DNA of 64,000 bases from Bacillus sp. V3B (lineage in GTDB: Bacteria > Bacillota > Bacilli > Bacillales > Cytobacillaceae). The translations under genes were made by a program, and so were the position numbers. Position 1 is the stretch's first letter, and each line of letters starts with the position of its first letter. The notes beneath the pieces were generated by a model, which worked only from the letters and a program-made list of their open reading frames with translations, had not been told where the DNA came from and made no database searches. The stretch is taken from NCBI RefSeq assembly GCF_024494465.1, contig NZ_JAETXM010000002.1, positions 186,001 to 250,000 on the forward strand, written 5' to 3'. Shown piece by piece: positions 19,705 through 29,315 of this stretch.

Positions 19705-19733
19705 ATTATATATGAATTATCTGTCATTGTCAC
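19705..19733 (-). promoter_or_regulatory. aroA promoter
   Basis: On the minus strand GTGACA (19728-19733) and TATAAT (19705-19710) are exactly 17 bp apart. The transcript would have a leader of about 95 nt. Confidence 0.7.
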
Positions 19734-19748
19734 GTCTTTTTTCTTTTT

Positions 19749-19768
19749 CGCTTAAACGCTTTTAAGCG
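19749..19768. promoter_or_regulatory. Palindrome between aroA and the FtsA-like gene
   Basis: CGCTTAAA and TTTAAGCG are separated by 4 bp (CGCT). It lies just upstream of the aroA -35 and 40 bp before the divergent gene, where an operator could act on either. No protein can be assigned. Confidence 0.4.
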
Positions 19769-19808
19769 CTAAAGTAATATTAAAACCTATTAAAGAAGGT
19801 GCATCTAT

Positions 19809-21968
19809 TTGGAAGGACGAAAAAAGCTATTTGCTTTAGATATTGGTACCCGCTCTGTCGTCGGAATTATAATAGATGAAATGAGTGACGAACGCTACCA
19901 TGTTACAGATATTTTATCAAAGGAACACTCGAAGCGAGCGATGTTAGACGGTCAAATACATGATGTATTAGCTGTTTCAAGCATTATTTCGGAAATTAAA
20001 GAAGAACTAGAAAAAAAACATGGGCCGCTTAAAAAAGTGAATGTTGCGGCTGCAGGTCGAGCGTTGAAGACAGAACGTGCAACAGTGACGGTAAATATCG
20101 CTGGAAAACCAATGATTCAAAAAGAAGATATTCTTCATTTTGAATTAAGTGCTGTTCAGCAAGCACAAGCCTCTGTTGCAGCAAAACACAAAAAAGGAGA
20201 AAAACATCAATATTATTATTGTGTCGGTTATTCTGTTCTTTATTACAGGCTTGATGATGAGGAGATTGGCAGTTTAATTGATCAGCAAGGAGATGAAGCT
20301 TCAGTTGAAATTATTGCTACTTTTTTACCAAGAGTTGTCGTTGAATCATTAATTGCTGCACTCCATAGATCTGATTTAGAAATGGAAGCACTAACGCTAG
20401 AGCCTATTGCCGCTATTAATGTTCTAATTCCACCATCGATGAGGAGATTAAACGTTGCCCTTGTTGATATTGGTGCTGGAACGTCCGATATTGCGATTAC
20501 GGATATGGGCACAGTCATTGCCTATGGGATGGTACCAATTGCCGGTGATGAAGTAACTGAAGCCATTAGTGATCAATATTTGCTTGATTTTCCCTTAGCA
20601 GAAAAAGCGAAACGAGATCTCCTCACGAATCAAACCATCGGGTTAACAGATATTCTTGGTTTTGAAACCGAAGTATCTAGAGAAGAAGTCATCACCAAAA
20701 TTACACCGGTTCTTGAAAAACTAACCCAATCAATTTGTGATGAGATTATGCAATTAAATAATCATCATTCACTGAAAGCGATTATGCTTGTGGGCGGTGG
20801 AAGTTTAACACCAGAAATAACGAATAGAATAGCTCAAAAGATGAATTTACCAGAAAATCGGGTTGCCATAAGAGACAGTAACGCCATTTCTTCTGTATCA
20901 ATTGCTGATCATATTGAAAGAGGACCTGAGCTTGTCACCCCTATTGGGATTGCTATTGCAGCACAAAAGTCTCCTGTCCAATATCGTACAGTTTATGTGA
21001 ATGAACAACCGGTTCGCTTATTCGAGGTTAAAAAACTAACCATTGGTGACTGTTTACTTGCAAGTGGAATGAAAATGAATAAGCTCTATGGGAAGCCAGG
21101 TATGGCTATGATCATCTCTCTTAATGACCAAACCATTACCATTCCTGGCGGTTATGGTGAAGCACCTTTGATTACGAGAAACGATGTGCCATGTAGTCTA
21201 GATGACCCTGTTGAAAATGAAGACCATCTTGTGGTCGTTCAAGGTAAAGATGGAAAATCACCTAAAGTCTATATAAAAGATTTGCTTGACGACTTACCAG
21301 AAAAGACAGTCAATATTAACGCAAAACCCTACACATTCACTGCCAAAATCACCTGCAATGGCTTGCCTACCACTGCTGATAAGCTTATTTCTGATCGGGA
21401 TAAAATTGAATACAAATTTCCAGAATCGATAGAAGCATTGCTCACTATGTTAAACTTACAAGATGAGCTAGAAAAATGTCGTCCATTTCGGGTAAAACTT
21501 AACGGAAAAGAAACATTTATTCCTCCTTTTTCTGGGAAGCTCTATCGAAATGGAATTGAAGTGAAACTATCAAATAGCTATGAACATTTAGATGAATTAA
21601 CCATTGAAAATAAAAAGCAACCTACTGTTAAAGAATTGGCAGAAATAAAGCAAGTCACTCTTTCTCAAAGCATTCCTGTCTCTTTTAATGGGAAACAAAT
21701 CGTAATAAAGAAGAAATTAACGGAATTTATTCGTGATCAAGAAACCTTATCTGAAGAGGATTTGATCTATGATGGTGATCATATCACGTATGATCAAAAG
21801 AAAATGGAACCTTTTATTTTTCAAGATTTATTTAATCATGTTCAAATTAATATGCCAGAAAAGGCAACCGGTCGGTTTATGTTATTGAAAAACAACCAAC
21901 AAACCACCTTCTTTGGAAAAATTGAACCTGGAGACGACTTAAAAATTGTCTGGCCAGTCACAAAATAA
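19809..21968 (+). CDS. FtsA-like actin-fold ATPase with a large C-terminal extension
   Basis: 719 aa, much longer than FtsA (about 430). The N-terminal half shows an actin/FtsA ATPase: phosphate-1 DIGTRSVVG (11-19), a 1C-like segment (NVAAAGRALKTERA), phosphate-2 VDIGAGTSDIAIT (about 219-231) and adenosine motif LVGGGS (about 332-337). After about residue 395 come roughly five modules patterned as V-x-x-N-G-K ... L-x-x-x-D-x-I, resembling tandem beta-grasp units. No signal peptide, transmembrane segment or clear amphipathic tail is seen. The start is TTG, 7 nt after GAAGGTG. Often annotated as cell division protein FtsA in bacilli; I know of no tested function, and a role in division is inference. 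Confidence 0.8.
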   Translation: MEGRKKLFALDIGTRSVVGIIIDEMSDERYHVTDILSKEHSKRAMLDGQIHDVLAVSSIISEIKEELEKKHGPLKKVNVAAAGRALKTERATVTVNIAGKPMIQKEDILHFELSAVQQAQASVAAKHKKGEKHQYYYCVGYSVLYYRLDDEEIGSLIDQQGDEASVEIIATFLPRVVVESLIAALHRSDLEMEALTLEPIAAINVLIPPSMRRLNVALVDIGAGTSDIAITDMGTVIAYGMVPIAGDEVTEAISDQYLLDFPLAEKAKRDLLTNQTIGLTDILGFETEVSREEVITKITPVLEKLTQSICDEIMQLNNHHSLKAIMLVGGGSLTPEITNRIAQKMNLPENRVAIRDSNAISSVSIADHIERGPELVTPIGIAIAAQKSPVQYRTVYVNEQPVRLFEVKKLTIGDCLLASGMKMNKLYGKPGMAMIISLNDQTITIPGGYGEAPLITRNDVPCSLDDPVENEDHLVVVQGKDGKSPKVYIKDLLDDLPEKTVNINAKPYTFTAKITCNGLPTTADKLISDRDKIEYKFPESIEALLTMLNLQDELEKCRPFRVKLNGKETFIPPFSGKLYRNGIEVKLSNSYEHLDELTIENKKQPTVKELAEIKQVTLSQSIPVSFNGKQIVIKKKLTEFIRDQETLSEEDLIYDGDHITYDQKKMEPFIFQDLFNHVQINMPEKATGRFMLLKNNQQTTFFGKIEPGDDLKIVWPVTK

Positions 21969-22015
21969 ATAAAGAAAAACATCCACGAGGCTCGTGGATG
22001 TTTTTCTTTATTTAT
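21966..22015. terminator. Bidirectional terminator overlapping the ytxJ end
   Basis: AGAAAAACATCCACGA and its complement enclose GGC, with T/A-rich arms. It terminates the FtsA-like gene and, on the minus strand, ytxJ, whose last codons lie inside the arm. Confidence 0.88.
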
Positions 22016-22337
22016 TTTCCTCTACTGTTTCCGCTAATAACTTATTTGTTATTTTCCAATGCGATGCATTCCATATGACATTATTTTCGGAAAAGAGAAT
22101 CGCTTGTGGTGATTCATGTTTGATTTGATATTTTTCAGCTATATGATTGGATAAAGGACGTGCATCTTGAACAATCAAAACATAAGCTGGTATCTCGTTA
22201 TTTTCTCTAGTGAATTTTTCATATTCTCCATATGCCGCTTGGCTTATTGGACATGTGGTACTGTGTTTTAATACAAAAACAGCCTTTTCTTTTTGAATAA
22301 CCTGATCAAATTCTTCTATCGTATTCAGTTGATTCAT
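22008..22337 (-). CDS. ytxJ: YtxJ, bacillithiol-linked monothiol redox protein
   Basis: 109 aa thioredoxin-fold protein. HSTTCPISQAAY near residues 26-37 holds a single cysteine followed by Pro, as in monothiol bacilliredoxin-type proteins. ARPLSNHIAEKYQIKHESPQ is the conserved core, containing the cis-Pro. The family probably reduces bacillithiol mixed disulfides. ATG 22337 is chosen because the AGGAG is about 10 nt upstream; ATG 22346 would almost touch it. It is last in the ytxG-ytxH-ytxJ group, which is sigma-B/sigma-H-controlled in B. subtilis; I could not confirm such a promoter here. Confidence 0.9.
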   Translation of the reverse strand: MNQLNTIEEFDQVIQKEKAVFVLKHSTTCPISQAAYGEYEKFTRENNEIPAYVLIVQDARPLSNHIAEKYQIKHESPQAILFSENNVIWNASHWKITNKLLAETVEENK

Positions 22338-22354
22338 TTTCTTCATTCTCCTCT

Positions 22355-22372
22355 AAAAAGCGCAAGCGCTTC
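22355..22372 (+). repeat. Fragment of a family A repeat
   Basis: AAAAAGCGCAAGCGCTTC matches the left end of family A. It lies in the short gap between ytxH and ytxJ. Confidence 0.4.
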
Positions 22373-22377
22373 ACTAT

Positions 22378-22842
22378 TTATTGATTGATTTTACTCTCAG
22401 TTTCATCAAATGCTTTTTTCGTCTCCTCAAGCTCCTTCTGAATATCTGACTTTGAACTTTGGTCAAATAATTCATCTACAGGGTTCGTGCTGTCTATAGG
22501 TTCGTCTCCATCAGCTTTTAATCCCTTTACTTTTTTAACAATATCAGCTGACTGCTCAGAAACCTTCTTAGAAATGGCCGTTGTTTTGTCTTTTACCGTT
22601 GACGTTAACTCAGTGCCTTTTATCATGGCAGATTCACGAAGATGATCCGTTTTTTCTCGTACTACATAGGCTTGATTATTCAAATCATCACGCAATTCTT
22701 TCCCTGACTTAGGAGCTAGAAGTAATGCCGCAAGTGAACCGACAATCCCGCCAACTAGAGTCCCTATTAAAAAATCCTTTGCATTAATATTATTTTCTCT
22801 TTCCTTATTGGACTCGTAATAATTTCTTTCATTTCCAGCCAT
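22378..22842 (-). CDS. ytxH: YtxH, small membrane-associated stress protein
   Basis: 154 aa. A single hydrophobic glycine-rich segment (LIGTLVGGIVGSLAALLLAPKSGKELRDDL, about residues 25-54) is the YtxH hallmark. A charged helical tail follows (repeats of KxKxxxISKKVxE type) and an acidic Ser/Lys end. General-stress proteins of this kind are peripheral or single-pass; molecular function is unknown. ATG has a run of six G 7 nt upstream. Middle gene of ytxGHJ. Confidence 0.92.
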   Translation of the reverse strand: MAGNERNYYESNKERENNINAKDFLIGTLVGGIVGSLAALLLAPKSGKELRDDLNNQAYVVREKTDHLRESAMIKGTELTSTVKDKTTAISKKVSEQSADIVKKVKGLKADGDEPIDSTNPVDELFDQSSKSDIQKELEETKKAFDETESKINQ

Positions 22843-22863
22843 CCTAATTCCCCCCTAATTTTT

Positions 22864-23340
22864 TTAATACCTTGCTCTCTTTCTTTTCGGTTCATAACTT
22901 TCTTCAAATGAATGTATAACATCTTTCTTTTCTTTTCTACTCTGCCATTTATCCTTCAATTCAAGAAAAACATGACTCCATTGTACTACTTGTGCCATTT
23001 TATCTTTATTTTCTTCAAATTGATTATTCATTACAGTCGTAATCGACTGAATGGAGCCATTAAATTTTCGTACTGAATCGCCTACATCTTTTACAGCATC
23101 TACTACACTATTTAAGTTTTCTGACTTTTGTTGAATGTCACTTGCGAGTTCATTTGTTTTATGCAAAAGGATCGTTGTTTCATTTGTAACACCATCTAGT
23201 TGTCTTTCAAGACCTGATAATGTTTTAGCTACATTATCAAGAGTTCCCTGTAGTGACTTTAAGGTCTTGGATAAATAAATAACCAAAATCAAAAAGGCGA
23301 TCGCTATTAAAGCTACACTTAAATATAAGATCAAAATCAA
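22864..23340 (-). CDS. ytxG: YtxG, DUF948 membrane protein
   Basis: 158 aa. An N-terminal transmembrane helix (about residues 3-24) is followed by heptad-rich sequence ([22 protein letters not shown] and on), as in DUF948 general-stress proteins. It is predicted to have a membrane-anchored coiled coil; function is unknown. The start is TTG, 8 nt after AGGAGGTG. It heads the ytxG-ytxH-ytxJ group. Confidence 0.92.
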   Translation of the reverse strand: MILILYLSVALIAIAFLILVIYLSKTLKSLQGTLDNVAKTLSGLERQLDGVTNETTILLHKTNELASDIQQKSENLNSVVDAVKDVGDSVRKFNGSIQSITTVMNNQFEENKDKMAQVVQWSHVFLELKDKWQSRKEKKDVIHSFEESYEPKRKRARY

Positions 23341-23527
23341 AATGAATTCACCTCCTATTTTATTTTTCCCCTGTAATCATGGCATATAAACCCACCAATT
23401 CCAGATATTCCTATGTATCTTTCGTTTTCCCTATCTAAAATCTTACCATACTCATAAGGACTTTCAATTCATAACCTCTATTATTGTTCAAATTTTTGTG
23501 AATTGAATAATATGGTGCTACAAAAAA

Positions 23528-23580
23528 GACAAAAAAGAAGTAACGAATGACCGATAGTCAAGTGTACTTCTTTTTTTGTC
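23528..23580 (-). terminator. Terminator after murC
   Basis: GACAAAAAAGAAGTA and its near-complement flank about 22 nt, ending with an A/T-rich tract on both sides. Confidence 0.75.
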
Positions 23581-23588
23581 AATTGATT

Positions 23589-24884
23589 TTATACAATTTT
23601 TTCATACGCAGCCTGAAACTTTTGAATATCTCCAGCACCCATAAAAATAATCACGCTATCATCATGGCTCTTAAGAGAATTCATGTCTTCTTCTTTTATG
23701 ATTTCTGCTCCAGGTATCCTATTCTGTAGATCTTTAATGGACAATTTCCCATGATTTTCACGAGCAGAACCAAATATTTCACATAAATACGTTTTATCAG
23801 CTAAATTTAAGCTTTCAGCAAATTCTCCTAGAAATGCTTGTGTTCGAGAAAAAGTATGGGGTTGAAAAACAGCCACAATTTCACGTTCAGGGTACTTTTG
23901 TCTTGCCGCATCAACCGTCGCCTTAATCTCTGTTGGATGGTGTGCGTAATCATCAATTAATATTTGCGAGTCTACTCTTTTTTCTGAAAACCGCCTTTTA
24001 ACTCCTTCAAAGTTCAATAATTGGCTACGTACCACTTCAGTATCAATCTCTTCATAATGACAAAGAGCGATAACCGCTAAAGAATTTAAAATATTATGAT
24101 CGCCAAAACTTCGAATCGTGAAAGTATCATAAAAAGTATTCCGAATAAATACATCAAACGTTGTACCTTCTGTTGTCTTGACAATATTACGTGCTTGGAA
24201 ATCATTTTCTTCATTGAAACCATAAAAAAGAACCGGAACATTCGCTTGTATTTTTTGCAAATGTTCATCATCACCACATGCAAAAATCCCTTTTTTTACT
24301 TGAAATGCCATTTCTTGGAACGCTGAGCAAACATCATCAATATTTGCAAAGTAATCAGGATGATCGAAATCGATATTCGTCATAATGGAATAATCCGGAA
24401 AGTAGGATAAGAAATGTCTCCGATATTCACATGCTTCAAACACAAAATATTCGGCTTTCTCGTTACCCTTCCCCGTACCATCCCCAATTAAATAAGCGGT
24501 CGGCTTTCCGCCTCCAATAACATGAGCAAGTAATCCCGTTGTGGATGTTTTTCCATGAGCACCCGTAACAGCAATACTTGAAAAACGTTTCATAAAATCA
24601 CCTAAAAAACGGTGGTAACGTACGATCGGAAGCCCTAGCTTCATCGCTTCTTGAATTTCTTCATGTGTATCTGAAAAAGCATTCCCTGCAATAATCGTCA
24701 TGCCGGGCTTAATATTTTCTCTTTGAAAAGGAAGGATCTCTATTCCTGATTGCTCTAAAGCAATTTGCGTAAAAAAATGTTTTTCTACGTCGGATCCTTG
24801 AACCTGAAAGTTCATATCATGAAGAATTTGTGCTAAAGCACTCATTCCAGACCCTTTAATACCCACAAAATGGTAATTAGTCAT
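23589..24884 (-). CDS. murC: UDP-N-acetylmuramate-L-alanine ligase
   Basis: 431 aa. Mur-ligase signature: ATP-binding [10 protein letters not shown] (about residues 107-116), [22 protein letters not shown], and a C-terminal [13 protein letters not shown] segment. It adds L-Ala to UDP-MurNAc in the cytoplasm. GGAGG lies 8 nt before ATG 24884. As in B. subtilis it sits between ytxG and sftA, away from the dcw cluster. Confidence 0.98.
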   Translation of the reverse strand: MTNYHFVGIKGSGMSALAQILHDMNFQVQGSDVEKHFFTQIALEQSGIEILPFQRENIKPGMTIIAGNAFSDTHEEIQEAMKLGLPIVRYHRFLGDFMKRFSSIAVTGAHGKTSTTGLLAHVIGGGKPTAYLIGDGTGKGNEKAEYFVFEACEYRRHFLSYFPDYSIMTNIDFDHPDYFANIDDVCSAFQEMAFQVKKGIFACGDDEHLQKIQANVPVLFYGFNEENDFQARNIVKTTEGTTFDVFIRNTFYDTFTIRSFGDHNILNSLAVIALCHYEEIDTEVVRSQLLNFEGVKRRFSEKRVDSQILIDDYAHHPTEIKATVDAARQKYPEREIVAVFQPHTFSRTQAFLGEFAESLNLADKTYLCEIFGSARENHGKLSIKDLQNRIPGAEIIKEEDMNSLKSHDDSVIIFMGAGDIQKFQAAYEKIV

Positions 24885-25025
24885 CTAAAGAACCTCCAAC
24901 CATCGTCAATCTGTAAAAACAGTATATGATTATTTATTAATTTTTGCTAACTAAACTCTGAATCTTAAGTTCCTTATCGTCACAAGAATAGTTATATTTC
25001 TATTCGGTCTGATCAATATTCAAAC

Positions 25026-25054
25026 ATTATAACACCTTTGACATCTAATGAAAA
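25026..25054 (-). promoter_or_regulatory. Candidate murC promoter
   Basis: On the minus strand TTTTCA (25049-25054) and a perfect TATAAT (25026-25031) are 17 bp apart. It sits in the 315-bp sftA-murC gap, giving murC a leader of about 135 nt. Confidence 0.6.
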
Positions 25055-25112
25055 CTTCAAATTTTCCATTAGAACAAAGCATATATAAATATGTATATAA
25101 GCATGAATAGAA

Positions 25113-25149
25113 GGAATAATTTACGAAAAAAATGGCAATAAATTATTCC
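25113..25149 (-). terminator. AT-rich hairpin after sftA
   Basis: GGAATAATTTA and TAAATTATTCC form a perfect 11-bp inverted repeat with a 15-nt loop 50 bp past the sftA stop. No strong T tract follows, so terminator function is tentative. Confidence 0.4.
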
Positions 25150-25199
25150 TCTTGTTCTCTAAGGTAAATAGGGTAAAATGACTTACTCATTTTGTCTAT

Positions 25200-28100
25200 T
25201 TATTGCAAAGTTTCTAACTCTGCATCAGTAATGAATACATCTCTCGGTTTACTACCACGCGCTTCAGAAATATAGCCTTGTTGCTCCATCATATCAATCA
25301 GTCTTGCAGCACGGTTGTAGCCAATTTTGAATCTTCTTTGTAGCAAGGAAGAGGATGCTCCGCCATGCTCGATGACAAACTCACATGCTTCATAAAAAAG
25401 TTCATCTTCTTCTTCGCTAATTTGTGCCTTTTTAAGAAGTTCCTCTTGTTCAAACAAATAGTTTGGTTCCCCCTGCTCCCTCACATGTGCAACAACTTCA
25501 TCGATTTCTTCATCTGAAACAAATGTTCCTTGAAGACGTACTGATTTTGAAGAACCATTTTCTAAAAACAGCATATCTCCTTTTCCAAGCAGCTTTTCTG
25601 CTCCACTCATATCAATAATGGTACGAGAATCTACTTGCGAGGAAACTGAAAAAGCAATTCTTGTTGGTATGTTTGCCTTAATTAATCCAGTGATCACATC
25701 TACTGAAGGTCTCTGCGTTGCGATAATTAAATGAATGCCACAAGCACGTGCCTTTTGTGCAATACGGCAAATTGCTTCCTCTACATCTGCCGGGGACATC
25801 ATCATTAGATCAGCTAGTTCATCAATTACAATGACCATATACGGTAACTTATCAGCATATTGCTTATGTTTTTCTGCTAACTCATTAAAGCGGCTAATGT
25901 CTCTGACACCTGTATGAGCAAATAATTCATAACGACGCTCCATTTCCTCAACAGCCCATTTTAAAGCAGCTGTTGCCGCTTTAACATCTGTAATAACAGG
26001 GCTGACAAGATGTGGAATATAATTATAAGGAGCTAATTCTACCATTTTCGGATCAATTAATAACAATTTTACTTCTTCCGGTGTTGCTTTATAAAGCAGG
26101 CTGACCAAAATCGTATTAATACAAACACTTTTTCCTGAACCCGTTGCACCCGCAATTAAGCCATGGGGCATTTTTCGTAAATCAGTCACAATTGGTTTTC
26201 CCGAAATATCAAGGCCTAGTGCCGCTGTAAGTGGTGAGGCTTGACGATTAAATTCAGGGCTATTGACAATTTCACTTAATAAAACAGGTCTGCTTTTTTC
26301 ATTCGGTACCTCTATGCCAATCGTATGTTTACCGGGAATTGGTGCTTCAACCCTAATATCTCGGGCAGCTAGACTTAATTTAATATCGTCAGACAAGTTT
26401 GTAATTTTATTTACTTTTACACCTGGCTCCGGTTGAACCTCGAACCTAGTGACAGATGGACCTTGCGTGACATTAACGACCCCAGCACCTACATTAAAAT
26501 TCTTTAAGGTTGTATCCAATAGTGCTTTTTGTTCCTCTATCCAATGATTATTTTCCTCCACAACAACTGGAGGTGTTAATAGCTGAAATGAAGGGAACAG
26601 ATAATTAATATCTTCCATTTGTCCTGTCTCTGCTACCTGCAAAGATTCCTTTTTTACAACTTCAGCAAGGCTTTCAGAAACAGCGGTCTTTTGATTTTTC
26701 AGTTCTATCATTCGTTTGTCCTGCTGAAGCATGATCACATTGAATGGAATTGGGGATCGACCTTTTGAACTCTCATTACTTGAAATAGGAGGTGTCTCTT
26801 GTTCAGATTGTATGCTTTTTTCTGTTATTTCATGCTCTCCAATAGTCTGATCGTCCCCTAGTTGTTCAGCAACTAACTCTTCCTGTATAACTGTTTGTGT
26901 ATCCGCTTCAATGGTTACTTCCTCTTCCCGTATAGCCGTTTGTATAACGTTCTCAAGCTTTAGAGCTTCTTCTTCCTGCACAACAGTTTGTGTATCATTC
27001 TCAAGATTTTCTACTTCTTTTTCCTGTACAACGTTTTGTGTATCATCGACTAATCCAGGTTGTCCCCCATTTGCCTCAACTTCCTCTATCTTACCTTCTG
27101 AGAATACGGTGAGTTCCGACGCGATTGTAACTTCTGAATCATCTTCGTTCGTTTTCTCTAGTTGAATTTCTTCAACTACGTCCTCCACTTCCTCTAATTG
27201 AAATTCAAACTGGCCTTTCTTAACTACAGCTGTTTGTAATTTTTCAATGACTTCAAAATCTTTCTCTGTCACTAGGTCAACTTGAATTCCTTCAGTTGCT
27301 CCTTTTGGTAATCCGTTATTTACTTCGACTATTTCTAATCTATCAAGGTCCACTGCTTGATCTTCACTAAGTTTCGACTCATTCGTTATAACGGTATTTT
27401 TCTTTAATACAGAAACCTCATCCTTCTGCTGATCATGAAACGGCAAAGGTTCTTGGGTAAACGGGACCTTTTTTTCAAGTGGTTTTAATTCAAACTCAAC
27501 TTGTGAAACATCATTAACATGCTCTGGCCGCTCCTTAAACCCATAGATAGGAGAAGGAATTCTGGTTGGTTTAAAAGCCCTTGTTCCTCTCTTTTCCTTT
27601 TCAGGAGTCTTTTTCTTAACAACAGACTCTTGTATGTCAGGTGATTGTTGCGGAACCTCTCGTTTCTTTCCCCATTCTTTTTGAGGGGTTACTCGTTTCT
27701 TTCCCCACTCTTGCTGAGGAACTACTCGTTTCTTTCCCCACTCTTGCTGAGGAACTACTCGTTTCTCATTCCAGTCTTTTTGAGGGCTTTTTCGCTTTTC
27801 ATTCCAGTCCTTCTTCTGCGATGCCTTATATGGTTCCTTCTTCCGCTCCTTATTTGCAATCGTTTGATTTTCTTCTGATTTATCTTCATCTGATTTATCT
27901 TCATCTGGTATTAAAGGAAAGCGAAAAGCTCCTTTCGGGTAATGATAGGCAATTTTCGCCTCCATTGCCCTTCCACTATCCCCTTTTTGCCTAATTGTAG
28001 TAATATTTTTAGAAACCTCGGGCGTACGTTCTAAATCTTCTTCAATATTTTCCACTTCTTTATCTTTTATAAATCGAAATAACCTTTGTATCCAACTCAA
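25200..28100 (-). CDS. sftA: SftA, soluble FtsK/SpoIIIE-type DNA translocase
   Basis: 966 aa without membrane helices, as for SftA and unlike SpoIIIE. The N-terminal 500 residues are low-complexity: four to five basic units around EWGKKRVVPQQ (about residues 97-151), then a long acidic Glu/Val-rich linker. The motor has Walker A GATGSGKS (about 650-657) and Walker B VIVIDELADLMM; the C-terminal winged-helix gamma domain (LLQRRFKIGYNRAARLID) reads the DNA. In B. subtilis SftA acts at the septum to clear chromosomes before spore or cell closure. TTG 28100 starts the conserved MSWIQRLF. Confidence 0.95.
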   Translation of the reverse strand: MSWIQRLFRFIKDKEVENIEEDLERTPEVSKNITTIRQKGDSGRAMEAKIAYHYPKGAFRFPLIPDEDKSDEDKSEENQTIANKERKKEPYKASQKKDWNEKRKSPQKDWNEKRVVPQQEWGKKRVVPQQEWGKKRVTPQKEWGKKREVPQQSPDIQESVVKKKTPEKEKRGTRAFKPTRIPSPIYGFKERPEHVNDVSQVEFELKPLEKKVPFTQEPLPFHDQQKDEVSVLKKNTVITNESKLSEDQAVDLDRLEIVEVNNGLPKGATEGIQVDLVTEKDFEVIEKLQTAVVKKGQFEFQLEEVEDVVEEIQLEKTNEDDSEVTIASELTVFSEGKIEEVEANGGQPGLVDDTQNVVQEKEVENLENDTQTVVQEEEALKLENVIQTAIREEEVTIEADTQTVIQEELVAEQLGDDQTIGEHEITEKSIQSEQETPPISSNESSKGRSPIPFNVIMLQQDKRMIELKNQKTAVSESLAEVVKKESLQVAETGQMEDINYLFPSFQLLTPPVVVEENNHWIEEQKALLDTTLKNFNVGAGVVNVTQGPSVTRFEVQPEPGVKVNKITNLSDDIKLSLAARDIRVEAPIPGKHTIGIEVPNEKSRPVLLSEIVNSPEFNRQASPLTAALGLDISGKPIVTDLRKMPHGLIAGATGSGKSVCINTILVSLLYKATPEEVKLLLIDPKMVELAPYNYIPHLVSPVITDVKAATAALKWAVEEMERRYELFAHTGVRDISRFNELAEKHKQYADKLPYMVIVIDELADLMMMSPADVEEAICRIAQKARACGIHLIIATQRPSVDVITGLIKANIPTRIAFSVSSQVDSRTIIDMSGAEKLLGKGDMLFLENGSSKSVRLQGTFVSDEEIDEVVAHVREQGEPNYLFEQEELLKKAQISEEEDELFYEACEFVIEHGGASSSLLQRRFKIGYNRAARLIDMMEQQGYISEARGSKPRDVFITDAELETLQ
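27645..27815 (-). repeat. In-frame tandem repeat in the SftA linker
   Basis: Units of about 33-36 bp encode [DE]WxxKRxxPQQ-like peptides. Two neighbouring units are nearly identical in DNA, suggesting recent copy-number change without loss of frame. Confidence 0.75.
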
Positions 28101-28274
28101 GCTTTATCACTCTTTCTATCATTCTATCATTCTTATTTTAGCAGTATTTCTTAAAATTACGAGATAAATTCGCAGAATGATACAAACGGAAGATGAAATG
28201 GAAGTTTTTTCAAAATACCTATTATTTTCAGATAATAAAACTTACCATCACATGAACTACTATTTCTTTTTTAT

Positions 28275-28302
28275 GAAAAAAGAACCACATAGGGTTCTTT
28301 TC
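28275..28302 (-). terminator. Terminator after ytpQ
   Basis: AAAAGAACC pairs with GGGTTCTTTT around a 5-nt loop, and T-rich sequence follows on the minus strand, just past the ytpQ stop. Confidence 0.7.
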
Positions 28303-28311
28303 ATCTATTAT

Positions 28312-29112
28312 TTATCTTTTTTTATTTTTTCCTAAAATAAAGATTGGTTCGAGTTCTCCCTCTTCATATAAAAAGGATAGAGCTGTTATGGGAACTCGTC
28401 CACTAGCAAAAAAGCTCATCGTCATTTGAGCAAGAATATCATATCCTGTATCATTTTCAATATCAGCGATAATCAGAACATCTTGATGTGGAACAGCAAC
28501 AGCCATCTTACCTATTATTTTTTGATTCATTTCTTTTAAAAAAGCATCATTTAAAATTCGACTAGCATCATAACCATCATTTTTATTTAGAAAATAAAAT
28601 GTGTTTCCAGCTACTCGGTCTGTTTTCATTTCGGTTGATAAGGATCGGACATTAAATAAAGCTATCTCCTTTATGCGCTGTTCATCCCATTGTTCTTTTT
28701 TGAGCAGTTGTTCATCAATAAGCCGATATGTATTTCCAAGATCAAGGGCGTAATAAATTCTCGTTTCTGCTGTATGGTCATCATATATAAAGGGCACTTC
28801 CTCGTTCGTGTTTAACGGAAAAGAAGTGGAACGGATAACAGGAAAGATCTTTTTTTCCTTCCCTGAAAGTTCAGCATCCCCTTTCAATGCTTGTAATCCC
28901 TCTTCTACATAGTAAACAATTTCATCAATTGCCTTCTCCTTTTGTTCCTGCCATTTAGCTACGATACCAGGAAGAGAGATCGTAATCCCTTTTCCGGTTT
29001 CACTATGTTCAATTCGGAGTTGATCATTTTTACGATCATATTCAAATGTTCTCTCTGGATGGGCAAGGCGTTTTTGAAGTTCATTTTTCATTTTGATACT
29101 GTCCATTTTCAT
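28312..29112 (-). CDS. ytpQ: YtpQ, DUF1444 family protein
   Basis: 266 aa cytoplasmic protein. The start ([26 protein letters not shown]) and the Gly/Pro-rich [10 protein letters not shown] segment are typical of YtpQ/DUF1444. No catalytic motif is apparent and the function is unknown. GGGAGGG lies 8 nt before the ATG. In B. subtilis ytpR (tRNA-binding domain protein) lies between sftA and ytpQ; the 211 bp here cannot hold it. Confidence 0.9.
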   Translation of the reverse strand: MKMDSIKMKNELQKRLAHPERTFEYDRKNDQLRIEHSETGKGITISLPGIVAKWQEQKEKAIDEIVYYVEEGLQALKGDAELSGKEKKIFPVIRSTSFPLNTNEEVPFIYDDHTAETRIYYALDLGNTYRLIDEQLLKKEQWDEQRIKEIALFNVRSLSTEMKTDRVAGNTFYFLNKNDGYDASRILNDAFLKEMNQKIIGKMAVAVPHQDVLIIADIENDTGYDILAQMTMSFFASGRVPITALSFLYEEGELEPIFILGKNKKR

Positions 29113-29149
29113 ATTATTTCCCTCCCTTTTAAAGATCTTTTATTATGGG

Positions 29150-29181
29150 GTTTTGTTAAATCATAACGCTTAACACGTCCA
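29150..29181. repeat. Possible minimal family B remnant
   Basis: GGTTTTGTTAAA and CTTAACACGTCC lie 10 bp apart and resemble only the two ends of family B. Weak evidence. Confidence 0.3.
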
Positions 29182-29213
29182 CTTATTTTACACGGGACTG
29201 TTCCAATAGCAAA

Positions 29214-29297
29214 GGTGTCAGACACCTCAATACACATCTAGTATCAATAGATTGAACATGATGCTAGATAAATGCAACTTTGTGGATGTCAGACACC
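29214..29297. repeat. Paired GGTGTCAGACACC palindromes
   Basis: A perfect palindrome GGTGTC-A-GACACC (29214-29226) is followed 58 bp later by a one-base variant, GGATGTCAGACACC (29284-29297). Between them ATCTAG and CTAGAT form another inverted pair. Palindromes of this type are common in Bacillaceae intergenic DNA and the pairing is reminiscent of REPINs. Confidence 0.5.
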
Positions 29298-29315
29298 TTA
29301 TGGGGAAGCCCCCTT

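Noticed and set aside
27641-27994. 117-codon open frame on the plus strand opposite the SftA linker
   Set aside because: It is the mirror of the repeated low-complexity SftA coding sequence, with Leu/Phe/Ser-rich content and no ribosome site.
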